Shown in pieces: positions 9,415 to 18,146 of a stretch of 64,000 bases of DNA. The stretch is from assembly GCF_001412595.2 (NCBI RefSeq), contig NZ_CP012640.2, positions 2,604,001-2,668,000 on the forward strand, in the 5' to 3' direction. The DNA comes from Massilia sp. WG5 (lineage in GTDB: Bacteria > Pseudomonadota > Gammaproteobacteria > Burkholderiales > Burkholderiaceae_D). The position numbers and the translations under genes are program-made. The notes under the pieces were generated by a model. The model saw nothing but the letters and a program-made list of their open reading frames with translations. It was not told the origin of the DNA and did no database searches. How positions within the stretch are numbered: position 1 is the first letter of the stretch; each line of letters begins with the position of its first letter.

Positions 9415-10335
9415 ATGACCTCCCATAAGATGGACGCGACACAGCTCGAGCTGTTCGCGCAAGAATTGTTCGCGGCGCTCAAACCCGTCGTCGCGCCGCC
9501 GACGCCGACGCCGGCGCCGGCCAGGCCGCCGGCCCCGCTGTTCAAGGCGCCGCCCACGCCAACCCGTAGCCTGCCCGCGCCGCCGGTCGGCCCGAACGAC
9601 CCGCCGCTGCGGAAGATCCAGCTCGGTTCGCACACCGTCCACTACGCCCTGCGCCGTTCGGCGCGGCGTTCGCACGGCTTCATGATCAGCGACGACGGCC
9701 TGCACGTGACCTCGCCGAAGCGCGCGCCGATGGACGATATCGAGCGCGCCATCCGCGCCAAGCAAAGCTGGATCCTGACCAAGCTGTTCGAACGCGCCGA
9801 GCGGCGCACGTTGCGCGAGCAGCGCACGCCGGTGGAATGGGTCGACGGCGCGCGCCTGCCCTACCTGGGGGGCGAGATCGTGCTGCGCCTGGAGGAGGCC
9901 GCGCGCAGCCACTGCGTGTTCGATGCGGACTCGCGCGAGCTGCGCCTGGGCGTGACGCAGGGGCTGTCGGAGTGGCAGGTCCGCGAACGCGTCAAGCTGT
10001 GGTTCCAGGCCGAGGCGAAGCGCACGTTCGGCGAACGCCTGGACCTGTACGCGCCGCGCGTGGGCGTACGCTATCAGGCTTTCGCGCTGTCGTCGGCGGG
10101 CACGCGCTGGGGCTCGTGCACGGTCGCCGGCAACATCCGCCTGAACTGGAAGCTGATCCACTACCCGCTGGCGCTGCTGGATTACGTGGTGGTGCACGAA
10201 CTGGCCCACCTGCGCGAAATGAACCACAGCCCGGCATTCTGGGCCGTGGTCGGCGAAGTCTTCCCAGACTACGACGGCGCCAAGGCGGCGCTCAGGAAGC
10301 GGTCGATCGAGATGCCGGTGCTGTTTCCCGATTAA
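9415..10335 (+). CDS. YgjP-like (M48/DUF45) metal-dependent hydrolase
   Basis: This is a zinc-peptidase-fold protein of the YgjP/SprT-like family (306 aa from the ATG at 9415). The metal site is VVVHELAHLREMNHSPAFW, with His261, Glu262, His265 and a third ligand His271. The first ~60 residues are low-complexity and Ala/Pro-rich (about 28–60) and look like a disordered extension. Another ATG at 9430 (MDATQL) would also serve. The substrate is unknown for the family. The stop codon overlaps, tail to tail, the stop of the leftward gene at 10332. Confidence 0.85.
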   Translation: MTSHKMDATQLELFAQELFAALKPVVAPPTPTPAPARPPAPLFKAPPTPTRSLPAPPVGPNDPPLRKIQLGSHTVHYALRRSARRSHGFMISDDGLHVTSPKRAPMDDIERAIRAKQSWILTKLFERAERRTLREQRTPVEWVDGARLPYLGGEIVLRLEEAARSHCVFDADSRELRLGVTQGLSEWQVRERVKLWFQAEAKRTFGERLDLYAPRVGVRYQAFALSSAGTRWGSCTVAGNIRLNWKLIHYPLALLDYVVVHELAHLREMNHSPAFWAVVGEVFPDYDGAKAALRKRSIEMPVLFPD

Positions 10336-10892
10336 AGGGCGCCGCGCAGCTGCAGTTCACCCGCCGCGCGCGCCGCGGCGATCCCCTTCATCGCATCGAC
10401 TTCCTTCGCGCTCAGGCAGCGGAAGGGAATCGGCAGCGTGCCGCGCTTGAGCACCATCATGAAGCCATTCGTGTAGGTGCGGATGCGCGCCACATCCTCC
10501 CAGCCGATCAGGGTCACGCCGGTGTCGCTGGTGCGCACGATGCCGTGCTGGTCGATGGTGAATTCGTAAGTGCGCCGTCCGCGGCGCAGCAGCGCGAAGT
10601 GCACTGCTGCCGCCAGGGTGCTCTTGATGCGCAGGTAGAGGCCCATCGGCCAGCGGATGTGGCGGCGGCGGATCAGGTAGCCGCCATGTTCCCACATGAA
10701 GCGGGTGTATTCGGCCAGCGTATAGCGGACCCAGAAATGCAGGCTGTACAGCGCTGCGGGCGGATGCACGATCGGAATCGGGGCCGGCGGCATTGCATCG
10801 ACTCCCAGATCCGTCATCATTTCAGGCGCGTCCATGAGCGCGGCGTCGCCATCCACGTTGCCGCCCGCTCGCGCACGATTAGACCACAACAT
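10332..10892 (-). CDS. YcxB-like C-terminal-domain protein
   Basis: This is a conserved hypothetical protein of about 186 aa. The middle and C-terminal parts (TYEFTIDQHGIVR, GWEDVARIRTYTNGFM, LPIPFRCLSAKE) resemble the YcxB-like domain, which is usually attached to one or two membrane segments. Only weak hydrophobic stretches are visible here (around AAALYSLHFWV and STLAAAVHFALL). The start at 10892 is preferred because GAAAGGGG lies about 6 nt before it; an ATG two codons earlier (10898) is too close to that site. Function is unknown. It lies 46 nt downstream of the waaA stop, so it may be read through from that operon. Confidence 0.65.
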   Translation of the reverse strand: MLWSNRARAGGNVDGDAALMDAPEMMTDLGVDAMPPAPIPIVHPPAALYSLHFWVRYTLAEYTRFMWEHGGYLIRRRHIRWPMGLYLRIKSTLAAAVHFALLRRGRRTYEFTIDQHGIVRTSDTGVTLIGWEDVARIRTYTNGFMMVLKRGTLPIPFRCLSAKEVDAMKGIAAARAAGELQLRGAL

Positions 10893-10938
10893 GTGCATCC
10901 CCTTTCGTTATTCAAGCTAAAGAGAATGGTAACAAAAG

Positions 10939-12213
10939 CTAACGAATAAATTGTCGCAAGAGTTCAACAGTGCGCACGGTCGCGCCGCGATGGCGGCCGG
11001 CGAAGGCCAGCGCCTGTTCGCCCATGCGCGCACGTGCGGCGCCATCGCCCAGCAGCCGGGCCGCCTCGCTCATCAGCGCATCGGCATCGGGCACGCGCAG
11101 CGCAGCGCCGGCCTCGACGGCTTCTTCGGTCGCCTGCAGGAAGTTGAAGGTGTGCTGGCCGACCAGCACCGGCTTGCCGACGGCGCAGGCTTCGATCAGG
11201 TTCTGGCCGCCCAGCGGCAGCAGGCTGCCGCCGATGAAGGCGCAGTCGCAGGCCGCGTAGTAGGCGAACATCTCGCCCATCGAATCGCCCAGCAGGACCT
11301 CGCTGTCCACCTGTTCAGGCAGCGCCGACCTGCGCGCCAGGCCCAGGCCGCGCTCTTCGGCCATGCGCGCAACCTCGTCGAAGCGCTGCGGATGGCGCGG
11401 CACCAGCAGGAGCAGCATGCCGGCCGGTTTGTCCGCCAGCGCGCGCCAGGCATCGAGGATCAGCGCTTCTTCGCCCTCGCGGGTCGAGGCGCACAGCAGC
11501 ACCGGTCGCTGCGCGAAACGCGCGCGCAGCATGGCGCCGGTCTGCAGCGCCGTCTCGGGCGGCACCACGTCGAACTTGATGCTGCCGGTGACGGCCACAC
11601 GCGGGGCGCCGAGCGAGGCGATGCGGGCCGCGTCCGCCTCGGTCTGGGCCGCCGCCAGCGTGATCCCGCGCGCCGCTTCCATCATCAGTCCGCCAAAGCG
11701 CCGGCCACGCCGCAGCGAGCGTTCCGACAGGCGCGCGTTCACCAGCGCCACCGGCACATCGTGGCTGGCGCAGCCGGCAATCAGGTTCGGCCACACCTCG
11801 GTCTCCATCAGGATGCAGATCGAGGGCGTGAAATGGCGCAGGAAGCGCCCGACCATGAAGCCGGTATCGTAGGGCAGGAAGGACTGGACCACGCGCTCCC
11901 CGTGTTTGCCGAACAACGCCTTGCCGGTGGCGCGGCCGGTCGGCGTCATATGGGTCAGCAGGATCCGGCAGTCCGGCCAGGCGCGCAGCAGGGCCTCGAT
12001 GAGCGGCTCGGCGGCGCGGGTTTCGCCGACCGATACCGCGTGCACCATGATCGTACGGCGCAGCTGCCGGTCCGGGCCCGGCCTGGGTCCATAGAAGCCC
12101 AGCCGTTCGCCCAGGTGGCTGCGGTAGCCCGGTTCCCGGCGCCCGCGCCACCACAGGCGGCCCAGCACCAGCGGCAGCGCCAGCCACCACATGAAGGAGT
12201 AGAACAGCCGCAT
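10939..12213 (-). CDS. waaA: 3-deoxy-D-manno-octulosonic acid (Kdo) transferase
   Basis: WaaA adds Kdo to lipid IVA, joining lipid A to the core oligosaccharide at the inner membrane. The 424-aa protein starts with a membrane anchor (FMWWLALPLVLGRLWW). It carries the characteristic HAVSVGETRAAEPL block with the catalytic Glu64, LMETEVWPNL, and the C-terminal nucleotide-sugar region GGSLLPLGGQNLIEA. The ATG at 12213 has GGAG 8 nt upstream and lies 5 nt after the waaC stop. The order phosphomannomutase–waaC–waaA indicates one lipopolysaccharide-core operon. Confidence 0.95.
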   Translation of the reverse strand: MRLFYSFMWWLALPLVLGRLWWRGRREPGYRSHLGERLGFYGPRPGPDRQLRRTIMVHAVSVGETRAAEPLIEALLRAWPDCRILLTHMTPTGRATGKALFGKHGERVVQSFLPYDTGFMVGRFLRHFTPSICILMETEVWPNLIAGCASHDVPVALVNARLSERSLRRGRRFGGLMMEAARGITLAAAQTEADAARIASLGAPRVAVTGSIKFDVVPPETALQTGAMLRARFAQRPVLLCASTREGEEALILDAWRALADKPAGMLLLLVPRHPQRFDEVARMAEERGLGLARRSALPEQVDSEVLLGDSMGEMFAYYAACDCAFIGGSLLPLGGQNLIEACAVGKPVLVGQHTFNFLQATEEAVEAGAALRVPDADALMSEAARLLGDGAARARMGEQALAFAGRHRGATVRTVELLRQFIR

Positions 12214-12218
12214 CGGAT

Positions 12219-13193
12219 TTACTCCAGCAGGCGCCTGGCGGCGCCGATGACCTCGTCGCTGGACGGCGGACTGCCGGTATCGCCGAGATTCACGATGCGC
12301 GGCGACCAGTTGCCCTCGGTCTTCCAGCGCGGCGAATCGCCGTAGATCTCGACCGTCGGCCGGACAAACGCGGCGGCGATGTGGGTCAGGCCGGTGTCGA
12401 CGCCGACCGCCAGCGCCGCGTGCCGCGCCAGCTCGACCGCATCCATCATCGACAGCTTCGGCAGCACGGTGGCGTTCGGCAGCGCGGCGGCCAGGCGCTC
12501 GGCTTCTTCCTTCTCCTTGGGCGAGCCCCAAGGCAGCAGCACAGGCAGCGGCGCCAGCGCGTGGCCGAGCGCGATCCAGTTCGCGGCCGCCCATTTCTTG
12601 GCGTCGCGTGCGGTGCCGTGGAAGAACACGGCATAGTCGCTCGCCGGCATCCAGGCCGGACGCTGCTGCGGATCGGGCGCCGGCAGGCCGAAGTCGGGAG
12701 CAGAATCGAGTTGATAACCGAGCGCCTCGGCGGCGACCACGCGGCCGCGTTCCACCGCATGGGTGCGCGGCGCCACCGGGATGCTGCGGCTGTGGAAGAT
12801 GCGCGAGGCGCCTTCATAGCCCGAATCCTCGGTGCCGTTCGCCATGCCGATTTTCTGGCCGCCCTTGCGCACGCGCGCGGCGGCCATGATCAGGCCGGTC
12901 TTGATCAGGCCCTGGGTATCGAACACATAGTCGTATTCTTCGGCGCGCAGGTCGCGGAAGAAGGCGCGGACTTCGGCGCGCACGGCCGCCTGTTTCAGTC
13001 CTTTTTTCCAGCGCCGCAGCGCGAAGGGGATCACCTTGCGCACATGCGGGTTCAGGCGCACCAGGCTGACGTAGCCCTCCTCCACCACCCAGTCGATCCG
13101 GGCATCGGGATGGTGGCGCAGGATGTCGGCCACCATCGGCAGGTTGTGCAGGACGTCGCCCAGCGACGACACCCGCACCAGCAGGATCTTCAT
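12219..13193 (-). CDS. waaC: Lipopolysaccharide heptosyltransferase I
   Basis: WaaC (GT9 family) transfers the first L-glycero-D-manno-heptose from ADP-heptose to Kdo on the inner core. The 324-aa protein begins with MKILLVRVSSLGDVLHNLP, the family N-terminus. It contains VDWVVEE-like and DTQGLIKTG blocks and ends with the ADP-heptose site GVDTGLTHIAAAF. Its ATG overlaps the stop of the upstream phosphomannomutase gene by one base, so translation is probably coupled. Substrate supply connects it with gmhB at 7987–8547. Confidence 0.95.
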   Translation of the reverse strand: MKILLVRVSSLGDVLHNLPMVADILRHHPDARIDWVVEEGYVSLVRLNPHVRKVIPFALRRWKKGLKQAAVRAEVRAFFRDLRAEEYDYVFDTQGLIKTGLIMAAARVRKGGQKIGMANGTEDSGYEGASRIFHSRSIPVAPRTHAVERGRVVAAEALGYQLDSAPDFGLPAPDPQQRPAWMPASDYAVFFHGTARDAKKWAAANWIALGHALAPLPVLLPWGSPKEKEEAERLAAALPNATVLPKLSMMDAVELARHAALAVGVDTGLTHIAAAFVRPTVEIYGDSPRWKTEGNWSPRIVNLGDTGSPPSSDEVIGAARRLLE

Positions 13194-14575
13194 CAGAACG
13201 GCAGTTCGGCGTCGGGCTTGGCGGCCAGGATCACGCGGGCGAACTCTTTCTGGATGCGCGCCAAGGCCTCCGGGGTCTCGCCTTCGAAGCGCAGCACCAC
13301 CACCGGGGTGGTATTCGAACCGCGCGCCAGGCCGAAGCCGTCCGCATATTCGACGCGCAGGCCGTCGATGTCGACCACCCGCTCGGCGCCGGGGAACTTC
13401 GCATCCGTGCGCAGTTTTTCGATCAGCGCGAAATTCTCGCCTTCCTGCAGGTGCAGGTGCAGTTCCGGGGTGCTGCTGGCCTTCGGCAGCGCGTTCAGCA
13501 CGCTCGACGGGTCGCTGCTGCGGGTCAGGATCTCGAGCAGGCGCGCGCCGGTGTACAGGCCGTCGTCGAAGCCGAACCAGCGGTCCTTCCAGAAGATGTG
13601 GCCGCTCATCTCGCCGCCCAGCGGGGCGCCGGTTTCCTTCAGCTTGGCCTTCACCAGCGAGTGACCGGTCTTCCACATCAGCGGACGGCCGCCGTGCTGT
13701 TCGATCCAGGGGCCGAGGTGGCGCGTGCACTTGACGTCGTACAGGATCTCGGCGCCCGGATTACGCGACAGGACGTCGGCCGCGAACAGCATCATCTGGC
13801 GATCCGGGAAGATGATCTGGCCATCCTTGGTTACCACGCCGAGACGGTCGCCGTCGCCGTCGAAAGCCAGGCCAAGTTCGGCGTCGCCGTTTTTCACGGC
13901 TTCGATCAGGTCCTGCAGGTTTTCCGGATGCGCCGGATCGGGGTGGTGATTCGGGAAGTGGCCGTCGACTTCGCAGAACAGTTCCGTCACCTCGCAACCC
14001 ATGGCGCGGTACAACTCGCCGACGAAGGCGCCGGCCACGCCGTTGCCGGCATCGACCGCGATCTTGATCGGACGCGCGATCTTGACGTCGCCGGCGATGC
14101 GCTGGATGTAGGCGTCGCGGATGTCGTGGGTGCTGTAGCCGCCCGGGGTGGCGGCCGGCGCGAAGTCGCCGCGCTCGATCGATTGATACAGGGCCTGGAT
14201 GGCGTCGCCGTAGATCGCTTCGCCGGCCAGCACCATCTTGAAGCCGTTGTAGTCGGGCGGGTTATGGCTGCCGGTGACCATGATGCCGCTGCGCGCGTCC
14301 AGCACGTTGGTGCCGAAATACACCATCGGGGTGGCGACCATGCCGAGGTCGATCACGTCCACGCCGGCTTCGCGCAGGCCCTCGGCCAGGCTGGCCGCCA
14401 GTTCGGGGCCGGACAGGCGGCCGTCGCGGCCGATCACGACCTTGCGCTCTCCCTTTGCCAATGCCGCCGTGCCGAAGGCCTGGCCGATCTTTTTCGCGAT
14501 GCCGGCGTCGAGCGTACTACCGAGTACACCGCGGATGTCATATGCCTTGAAGATCGTTTTCGAGAGAGGGACCAT
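13193..14575 (-). CDS. Phosphomannomutase/phosphoglucomutase
   Basis: This alpha-D-phosphohexomutase (460 aa) interconverts the 6- and 1-phosphates of mannose or glucose to supply nucleotide sugars for surface polysaccharides. All four family loops are visible: the phosphoserine loop TGSHNPP with Ser103, the metal loop DGDGDR, the sugar-specificity loop GGEMSGH, and a C-terminal phosphate-binding loop (RFEGETPEAL). The length and the AYDIRGV N-terminus match the ManB/AlgC/Pgm type. It is the first gene of the leftward run with waaC and waaA. A possible promoter is listed at 14632–14661. Confidence 0.92.
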   Translation of the reverse strand: MVPLSKTIFKAYDIRGVLGSTLDAGIAKKIGQAFGTAALAKGERKVVIGRDGRLSGPELAASLAEGLREAGVDVIDLGMVATPMVYFGTNVLDARSGIMVTGSHNPPDYNGFKMVLAGEAIYGDAIQALYQSIERGDFAPAATPGGYSTHDIRDAYIQRIAGDVKIARPIKIAVDAGNGVAGAFVGELYRAMGCEVTELFCEVDGHFPNHHPDPAHPENLQDLIEAVKNGDAELGLAFDGDGDRLGVVTKDGQIIFPDRQMMLFAADVLSRNPGAEILYDVKCTRHLGPWIEQHGGRPLMWKTGHSLVKAKLKETGAPLGGEMSGHIFWKDRWFGFDDGLYTGARLLEILTRSSDPSSVLNALPKASSTPELHLHLQEGENFALIEKLRTDAKFPGAERVVDIDGLRVEYADGFGLARGSNTTPVVVLRFEGETPEALARIQKEFARVILAAKPDAELPF

Positions 14576-14631
14576 TATTTATACCTTGAGGAATTGGCGT
14601 GGATCGGCTTGCAATCGCTTGCGAAGCTGAC

Positions 14632-14661
14632 ATTGTAATGGCAAGCGCGGGAGCTTGGGAA
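14632..14661 (-). promoter_or_regulatory. Candidate promoter for the phosphomannomutase–waaC–waaA operon
   Basis: Read leftward, TACAAT (14637–14632) is a good -10 match. TTCCCA (14661–14656) is a weak -35 match with an 18-nt spacer. The start codon is about 55 nt downstream. Apart from this and the hairpin at 14767–14790, nothing else was recognised in the 231-nt gap. Confidence 0.3.
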
Positions 14662-14766
14662 CGAAGCGCTCTTCCGTGCGGAGGGCGGTTCGGCTGGCCT
14701 GATGGCCGGAGAAAGGGAGAAGCGGAAAAACGGAATTGCGCGGAGAATGATCGGCGATGCTGCAAT

Positions 14767-14790
14767 CCGCCGCCGCGGATCAGGCGGCGG
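14767..14790 (-). terminator. GC-rich hairpin downstream of the H-NS-family gene
   Basis: Eight-base perfect arms (CCGCCGCC at 14767–14774 and GGCGGCGG at 14783–14790) flank an 8-nt loop, 16 nt after the leftward stop codon. There is no T-run after it on the minus strand, so it would be a weak or factor-assisted terminator. Confidence 0.35.
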
Positions 14791-14806
14791 CGAGCGCGGG
14801 AGTATT

Positions 14807-15130
14807 TTAGACGCGCAGTTTATCCAGCGATTTACCGCCTTCGACCCATTCCTTCACCCATTTCGGCTGGCGGCCGCGGCCGGTCCACTGCTGGGATTCA
14901 TCGTCGGGATTGCGGAAACGAACGGCGACCGAACCCGATTTGCCGGTGGCCTTGACGCCACGGCCGCCAGCGGCGATCAGGTCTTTCAGGGGAACGCCGA
15001 CGCTTTGTGCGATCGCCATGATCTGTTCACGCGCTTTTTGCACTTCCTGCTGCTCGCGCTGTTTCATTTCCTGCTTGATCTGCTCTTGCAGGTTGCGCAA
15101 ATCGCCCAAGGACATATTAGACAGATCCAT
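14807..15130 (-). CDS. H-NS histone family DNA-binding protein
   Basis: This is a small nucleoid-associated protein (107 aa). The N-terminal half is a charged coiled coil for oligomerisation (DLRNLQEQIKQEMKQREQQE). The C-terminal half has the H-NS DNA-binding motif TGRGRQPKWV followed by a basic end. Members silence AT-rich, often acquired, genes. Two adjacent ATG codons are possible; the second (15130) has the better spacing from AAGGA. An AT-rich upstream palindrome at 15161–15177 could be an autoregulatory site. It appears to be a single-gene unit. Confidence 0.88.
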   Translation of the reverse strand: MDLSNMSLGDLRNLQEQIKQEMKQREQQEVQKAREQIMAIAQSVGVPLKDLIAAGGRGVKATGKSGSVAVRFRNPDDESQQWTGRGRQPKWVKEWVEGGKSLDKLRV

Positions 15131-15160
15131 CATCGTTCCTTTGTAAGTGTTAAGTTGAAA

Positions 15161-15177
15161 CAGATTTCATCGAAATC
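15161..15177. promoter_or_regulatory. AT-rich palindrome upstream of the H-NS-family gene
   Basis: AGATTTC and GAAATCT form perfect 7-base arms around a 3-base centre, 31 nt before the start codon. It could be an operator or a leader hairpin. No regulator is recognised for it. Confidence 0.35.
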
Positions 15178-15216
15178 TCACGAATTGTCGCAATATACAC
15201 CATCCGCAATAATCCG

Positions 15217-16311
15217 TTAGTTCTTTTTGTTCCAAATCAGCCAGCGCGGGGACTTGAATCGAACAATACGCGCGTACAACCAAACGTAACTGATAATGAA
15301 CAACAAACAGAAGAATATCAGGGCTCCGGTATTTCGCCAGAACACGGTGGCCGGGATTACCGCCGTCAGTGAAAACAGCCACAAGTAAGGAGAGGTGCGT
15401 GCATTACGTTTCATCAGTGCGCGCGCTTCCTTGCGGCCCACGGTCCATTGCACGATACGCCGGAAAATCAGGCTATGCAGATGAATACCATCCGGCATAG
15501 CTGGAGATTTCCCTCGTACAAACATTCGCCTATAGGCAGAAAACAAGGTTTCGAAAGCCGGATAAATCAACAGTAATGCGGCATACCAGGTCGATACGGC
15601 GGGATTGCGCATCACCAGCAGCAAGGCCAGTTCGCCCAGCATGAAACCGATGAAGTAGGCGCCGCCGTCGCCGAGGAAAATCAGGCCGACCGGATAATTC
15701 CAGATGAGGAAGCCGGCAGTCGCGCCGGCCACCGTCAGGGCCGACACCAGCACGAACATGTCGCCGACCTGCCAGGCCACATAGGCCAGCGATACCAGCA
15801 TGAAAATGGTGACCACGCTGGCCAGACCATTGAAGCCGTCGATGATATTCACCGCATTCGCGATGCCGGCCACCGCCAGTATCGTCAGCGGCAGCACGAC
15901 CCACGGCGAGATCAGGTTCCAGCTCATGAACGGCATATCCAGCCGCGCGATTTTCGCATCCAGCACCAGATATCCGAACAGGGCCGCAACCATGGTTAAT
16001 ACCAGGCGCCGCGAGGGCCGCACTTTGCCGGTATAGTCTTCGACGATTCCGCCCGCGAAGGCGATCGACGAACAGACCAGCAGCGCCAGCAGCCAATAAC
16101 CGAGGGAAGGCTCGCGCCATACCGAAATGCCCGCGCTGATGGCCACCGCCAGGAAAATCGGCAGCCCGCCGATGCGCGCCACGTCGTGCAAATGGACTTT
16201 CTGAACGCCGCCGAAATTGTTGTCGAGCGCAGGGCCGTGCAATTTCGAATGCTTGATGACCAGCAGGGTCAACAATGCGGAGGCAACAAAGCTCACGAGG
16301 AATGAAAACAT
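15217..16311 (-). CDS. Glycosyltransferase family 4 (WecA/MraY-like undecaprenyl-phosphate sugar-1-phosphate transferase)
   Basis: This is a polytopic inner-membrane protein (364 aa, about ten or eleven hydrophobic segments) of the polyprenyl-phosphate N-acetylhexosamine-1-phosphate transferase family. It would start assembly of a surface polysaccharide on the undecaprenyl carrier. Diagnostic blocks are NAVNIIDGFNGLA (metal/nucleotide site), FLGDGGAYFIGF, and the cytoplasmic basic loop HLHSLIFRR typical of WecA rather than MraY. The C-terminus is basic. No polysaccharide gene cluster surrounds it, so the product polymer is unknown. Its start faces the divergent apaH gene across a 224-nt gap in which only a CTGCATGCAG palindrome was noticed. 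Confidence 0.85.
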   Translation of the reverse strand: MFSFLVSFVASALLTLLVIKHSKLHGPALDNNFGGVQKVHLHDVARIGGLPIFLAVAISAGISVWREPSLGYWLLALLVCSSIAFAGGIVEDYTGKVRPSRRLVLTMVAALFGYLVLDAKIARLDMPFMSWNLISPWVVLPLTILAVAGIANAVNIIDGFNGLASVVTIFMLVSLAYVAWQVGDMFVLVSALTVAGATAGFLIWNYPVGLIFLGDGGAYFIGFMLGELALLLVMRNPAVSTWYAALLLIYPAFETLFSAYRRMFVRGKSPAMPDGIHLHSLIFRRIVQWTVGRKEARALMKRNARTSPYLWLFSLTAVIPATVFWRNTGALIFFCLLFIISYVWLYARIVRFKSPRWLIWNKKN

Positions 16312-16535
16312 TTATTATTCTTCAAATGCAATAGCCGACAAGGCAATCTGCATGCAGGCCGTAGATATATGAAGCGGCCGCCGGTTATTCGATGCACGCT
16401 ACGGCAAAACGCCATTGTACTGGATTAAGGGCCGCGCCCTTGAAGTCAGCAGTTTACGCGCACACCTCCTGTTCCGATTGAGGAAGTTCGGAATGGTTAC
16501 ATTCATAAATCCTCGAAATACATTAGTATCGCCAC

Positions 16536-17390
16536 ATGATGAAAACTTATGTGATTGGCGACCTGCAGGGGTGCGCCCATGAAGCCGGCCTGCTGCTCGA
16601 AAGGATTGCCGCCGACGCGCACGCGATGGGCGAAGCGCGCATCCTCTTCGTCGGCGACCTGATCAACCGCGGACCGGCATCGCTGACCGCGCTGCGGCGC
16701 ATGAAGGCGCTGTCCGAAAGCAGCCAGGGGCGCGTCGAAGCCCTGCTCGGCAACCACGACCTGCATTTACTGGCGGTGGCGGCCGGCGTCCAGAAGCTCA
16801 GCCGCTCGGACACCCTGGATGAGATCCTGGCCGCCCCCGACCGCGACGAGCTGGTCGCCTGGCTGCGCCGCCGGCCACTGGCGATGTTCGTCGATGCGCA
16901 TTTGCTGGTACATGCAGGCGTGCCGCCGCAATGGAGCGCCGAACAGACCATGCTGCTGGCGGCCGAAGTCGAAGCAGTGCTGCGCGGCGACGGCTGGGCC
17001 GACTTCCTCGCGCAGATGTATGGCAACGAGCCGGACCGCTGGGACGATTCCCTGACCGGCATCGACAGGCTGCGCTGCATCGTCAACGCCCTCACCCGCA
17101 TGCGCCTGTGCTGGCCGGACGGCCGCATGGACTTCCTGCACAAGGAAAGCGACAAGGGACCGGAGGGCTCAGGCCTGCTGCCCTGGTTCGACGTGCCGGG
17201 CCGCCGCACGGCCGACGTCACGGTGGTGTTCGGGCACTGGTCGGCCCTGGGCCTGGTGCTGCGTCCGAACCTGGTGGGCCTGGACAGCGGCTGCGTGTGG
17301 GGTGGGAAGCTGACGGCGGTCTGTCTGGACGACCGGTCGCTGTTGCAGGTGGACTGTCCGGAATACCGCCCGCACAGCGGGAAGAAATAA
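16536..17390 (+). CDS. apaH: Symmetrical bis(5'-nucleosyl)-tetraphosphatase
   Basis: ApaH hydrolyses diadenosine tetraphosphate to two ADP and also removes Np4-type caps from RNA. The 284-aa protein is a calcineurin-like phosphoesterase with the metal motifs GDLQGC (8–13), [10 protein letters not shown] and LGNHDLHLL, and a later [10 protein letters not shown] second ATG immediately after the first (16539) is equally possible. It stands alone and ends nine bases from the convergent plsC-type gene. Confidence 0.93.
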   Translation: MMKTYVIGDLQGCAHEAGLLLERIAADAHAMGEARILFVGDLINRGPASLTALRRMKALSESSQGRVEALLGNHDLHLLAVAAGVQKLSRSDTLDEILAAPDRDELVAWLRRRPLAMFVDAHLLVHAGVPPQWSAEQTMLLAAEVEAVLRGDGWADFLAQMYGNEPDRWDDSLTGIDRLRCIVNALTRMRLCWPDGRMDFLHKESDKGPEGSGLLPWFDVPGRRTADVTVVFGHWSALGLVLRPNLVGLDSGCVWGGKLTAVCLDDRSLLQVDCPEYRPHSGKK

Positions 17391-17399
17391 ACGAGGCTT

Positions 17400-18146
17400 T
17401 TACTCTTCGGGCACCGCCACGCCAAGCGCGCCCGCAATCGCATCATGCGCCGCCCTGGCCAGCTCGCGCCGATGCGCGCCATGGGTATCGATCGGTTCCA
17501 GGCAGGCCAGCCGTGCAATCACCGGCTCGCCGCCGAGGATGCGCAAGATGCTGTCCACGAAGGTGGTCTCGCCGGTGTAGTCGACCGCCGGGTGCCAGCC
17601 GCCGGCGCCGTCGAGATAGGACAGCGCATACGGCTGCACCGGCGCCCCGGCGTCGATCGCCGCTTCGAACAGGTTGGCGTGGAAAGGCAGCAGGCTGCCC
17701 TGGCTGGAGGTGGTCCCTTCCGGGAAGAAGGCCACGCGCTGGCGCTGGGCCAGGGCGTCCACCAGGCCCTTGAAGATGTGGCGCAGGTCGCGCCGGCTGC
17801 CGCGCGCGATGAACACGGTGCCGGCCTGCGCGACCAGCCAGCCGAGCACCGGCCAGGCGCGGATCTCGGCCTTGGCCACGAAGCGGCAGGGATGCAGGGA
17901 ATTGATGACGAAGATGTCGAGCCAGGAGACGTGGTTCGACACGATCAGTGCGTGCTGCAGGGGCGCGGCGCCGGCGCCATGTTCGAGGTCCACCCTGCAG
18001 ATGCGCAGCAGGCGCGCCGACCAGCGCCGCACCAGCCGCTCGCGCAGCCCGACGCCGGCCCAGGGAAAGACCAGCGCGCAGGTCGCCAGGCCTTGCAGCA
18101 GGTGCAGGATGAGGCGCGCTAGGCGCGCCGCGAGCCGGACGCTCAA
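17400..18146 (-). CDS. PlsC-like lysophospholipid acyltransferase (second copy)
   Basis: This is a second acyltransferase of the 1-acylglycerol-3-phosphate type (about 248 aa). The catalytic block is NHVSWLD with His72 and Asp77 (canonical HX4D), and FPEGTTSSQG starts near residue 141. An N-terminal hydrophobic segment anchors it in the membrane. No ATG is present at the N-terminus; the likely start is TTG at 18146, overlapping the pyrC' stop as TTGA. The ribosome-binding site there (GGGAG) is only 2 nt away, so a different start remains possible. It is the last gene of the yqgE–ruvX–pyrR–pyrB–pyrC' cluster. It differs clearly from the copy at 8618–9349. Confidence 0.82.
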   Translation of the reverse strand: MSVRLAARLARLILHLLQGLATCALVFPWAGVGLRERLVRRWSARLLRICRVDLEHGAGAAPLQHALIVSNHVSWLDIFVINSLHPCRFVAKAEIRAWPVLGWLVAQAGTVFIARGSRRDLRHIFKGLVDALAQRQRVAFFPEGTTSSQGSLLPFHANLFEAAIDAGAPVQPYALSYLDGAGGWHPAVDYTGETTFVDSILRILGGEPVIARLACLEPIDTHGAHRRELARAAHDAIAGALGVAVPEE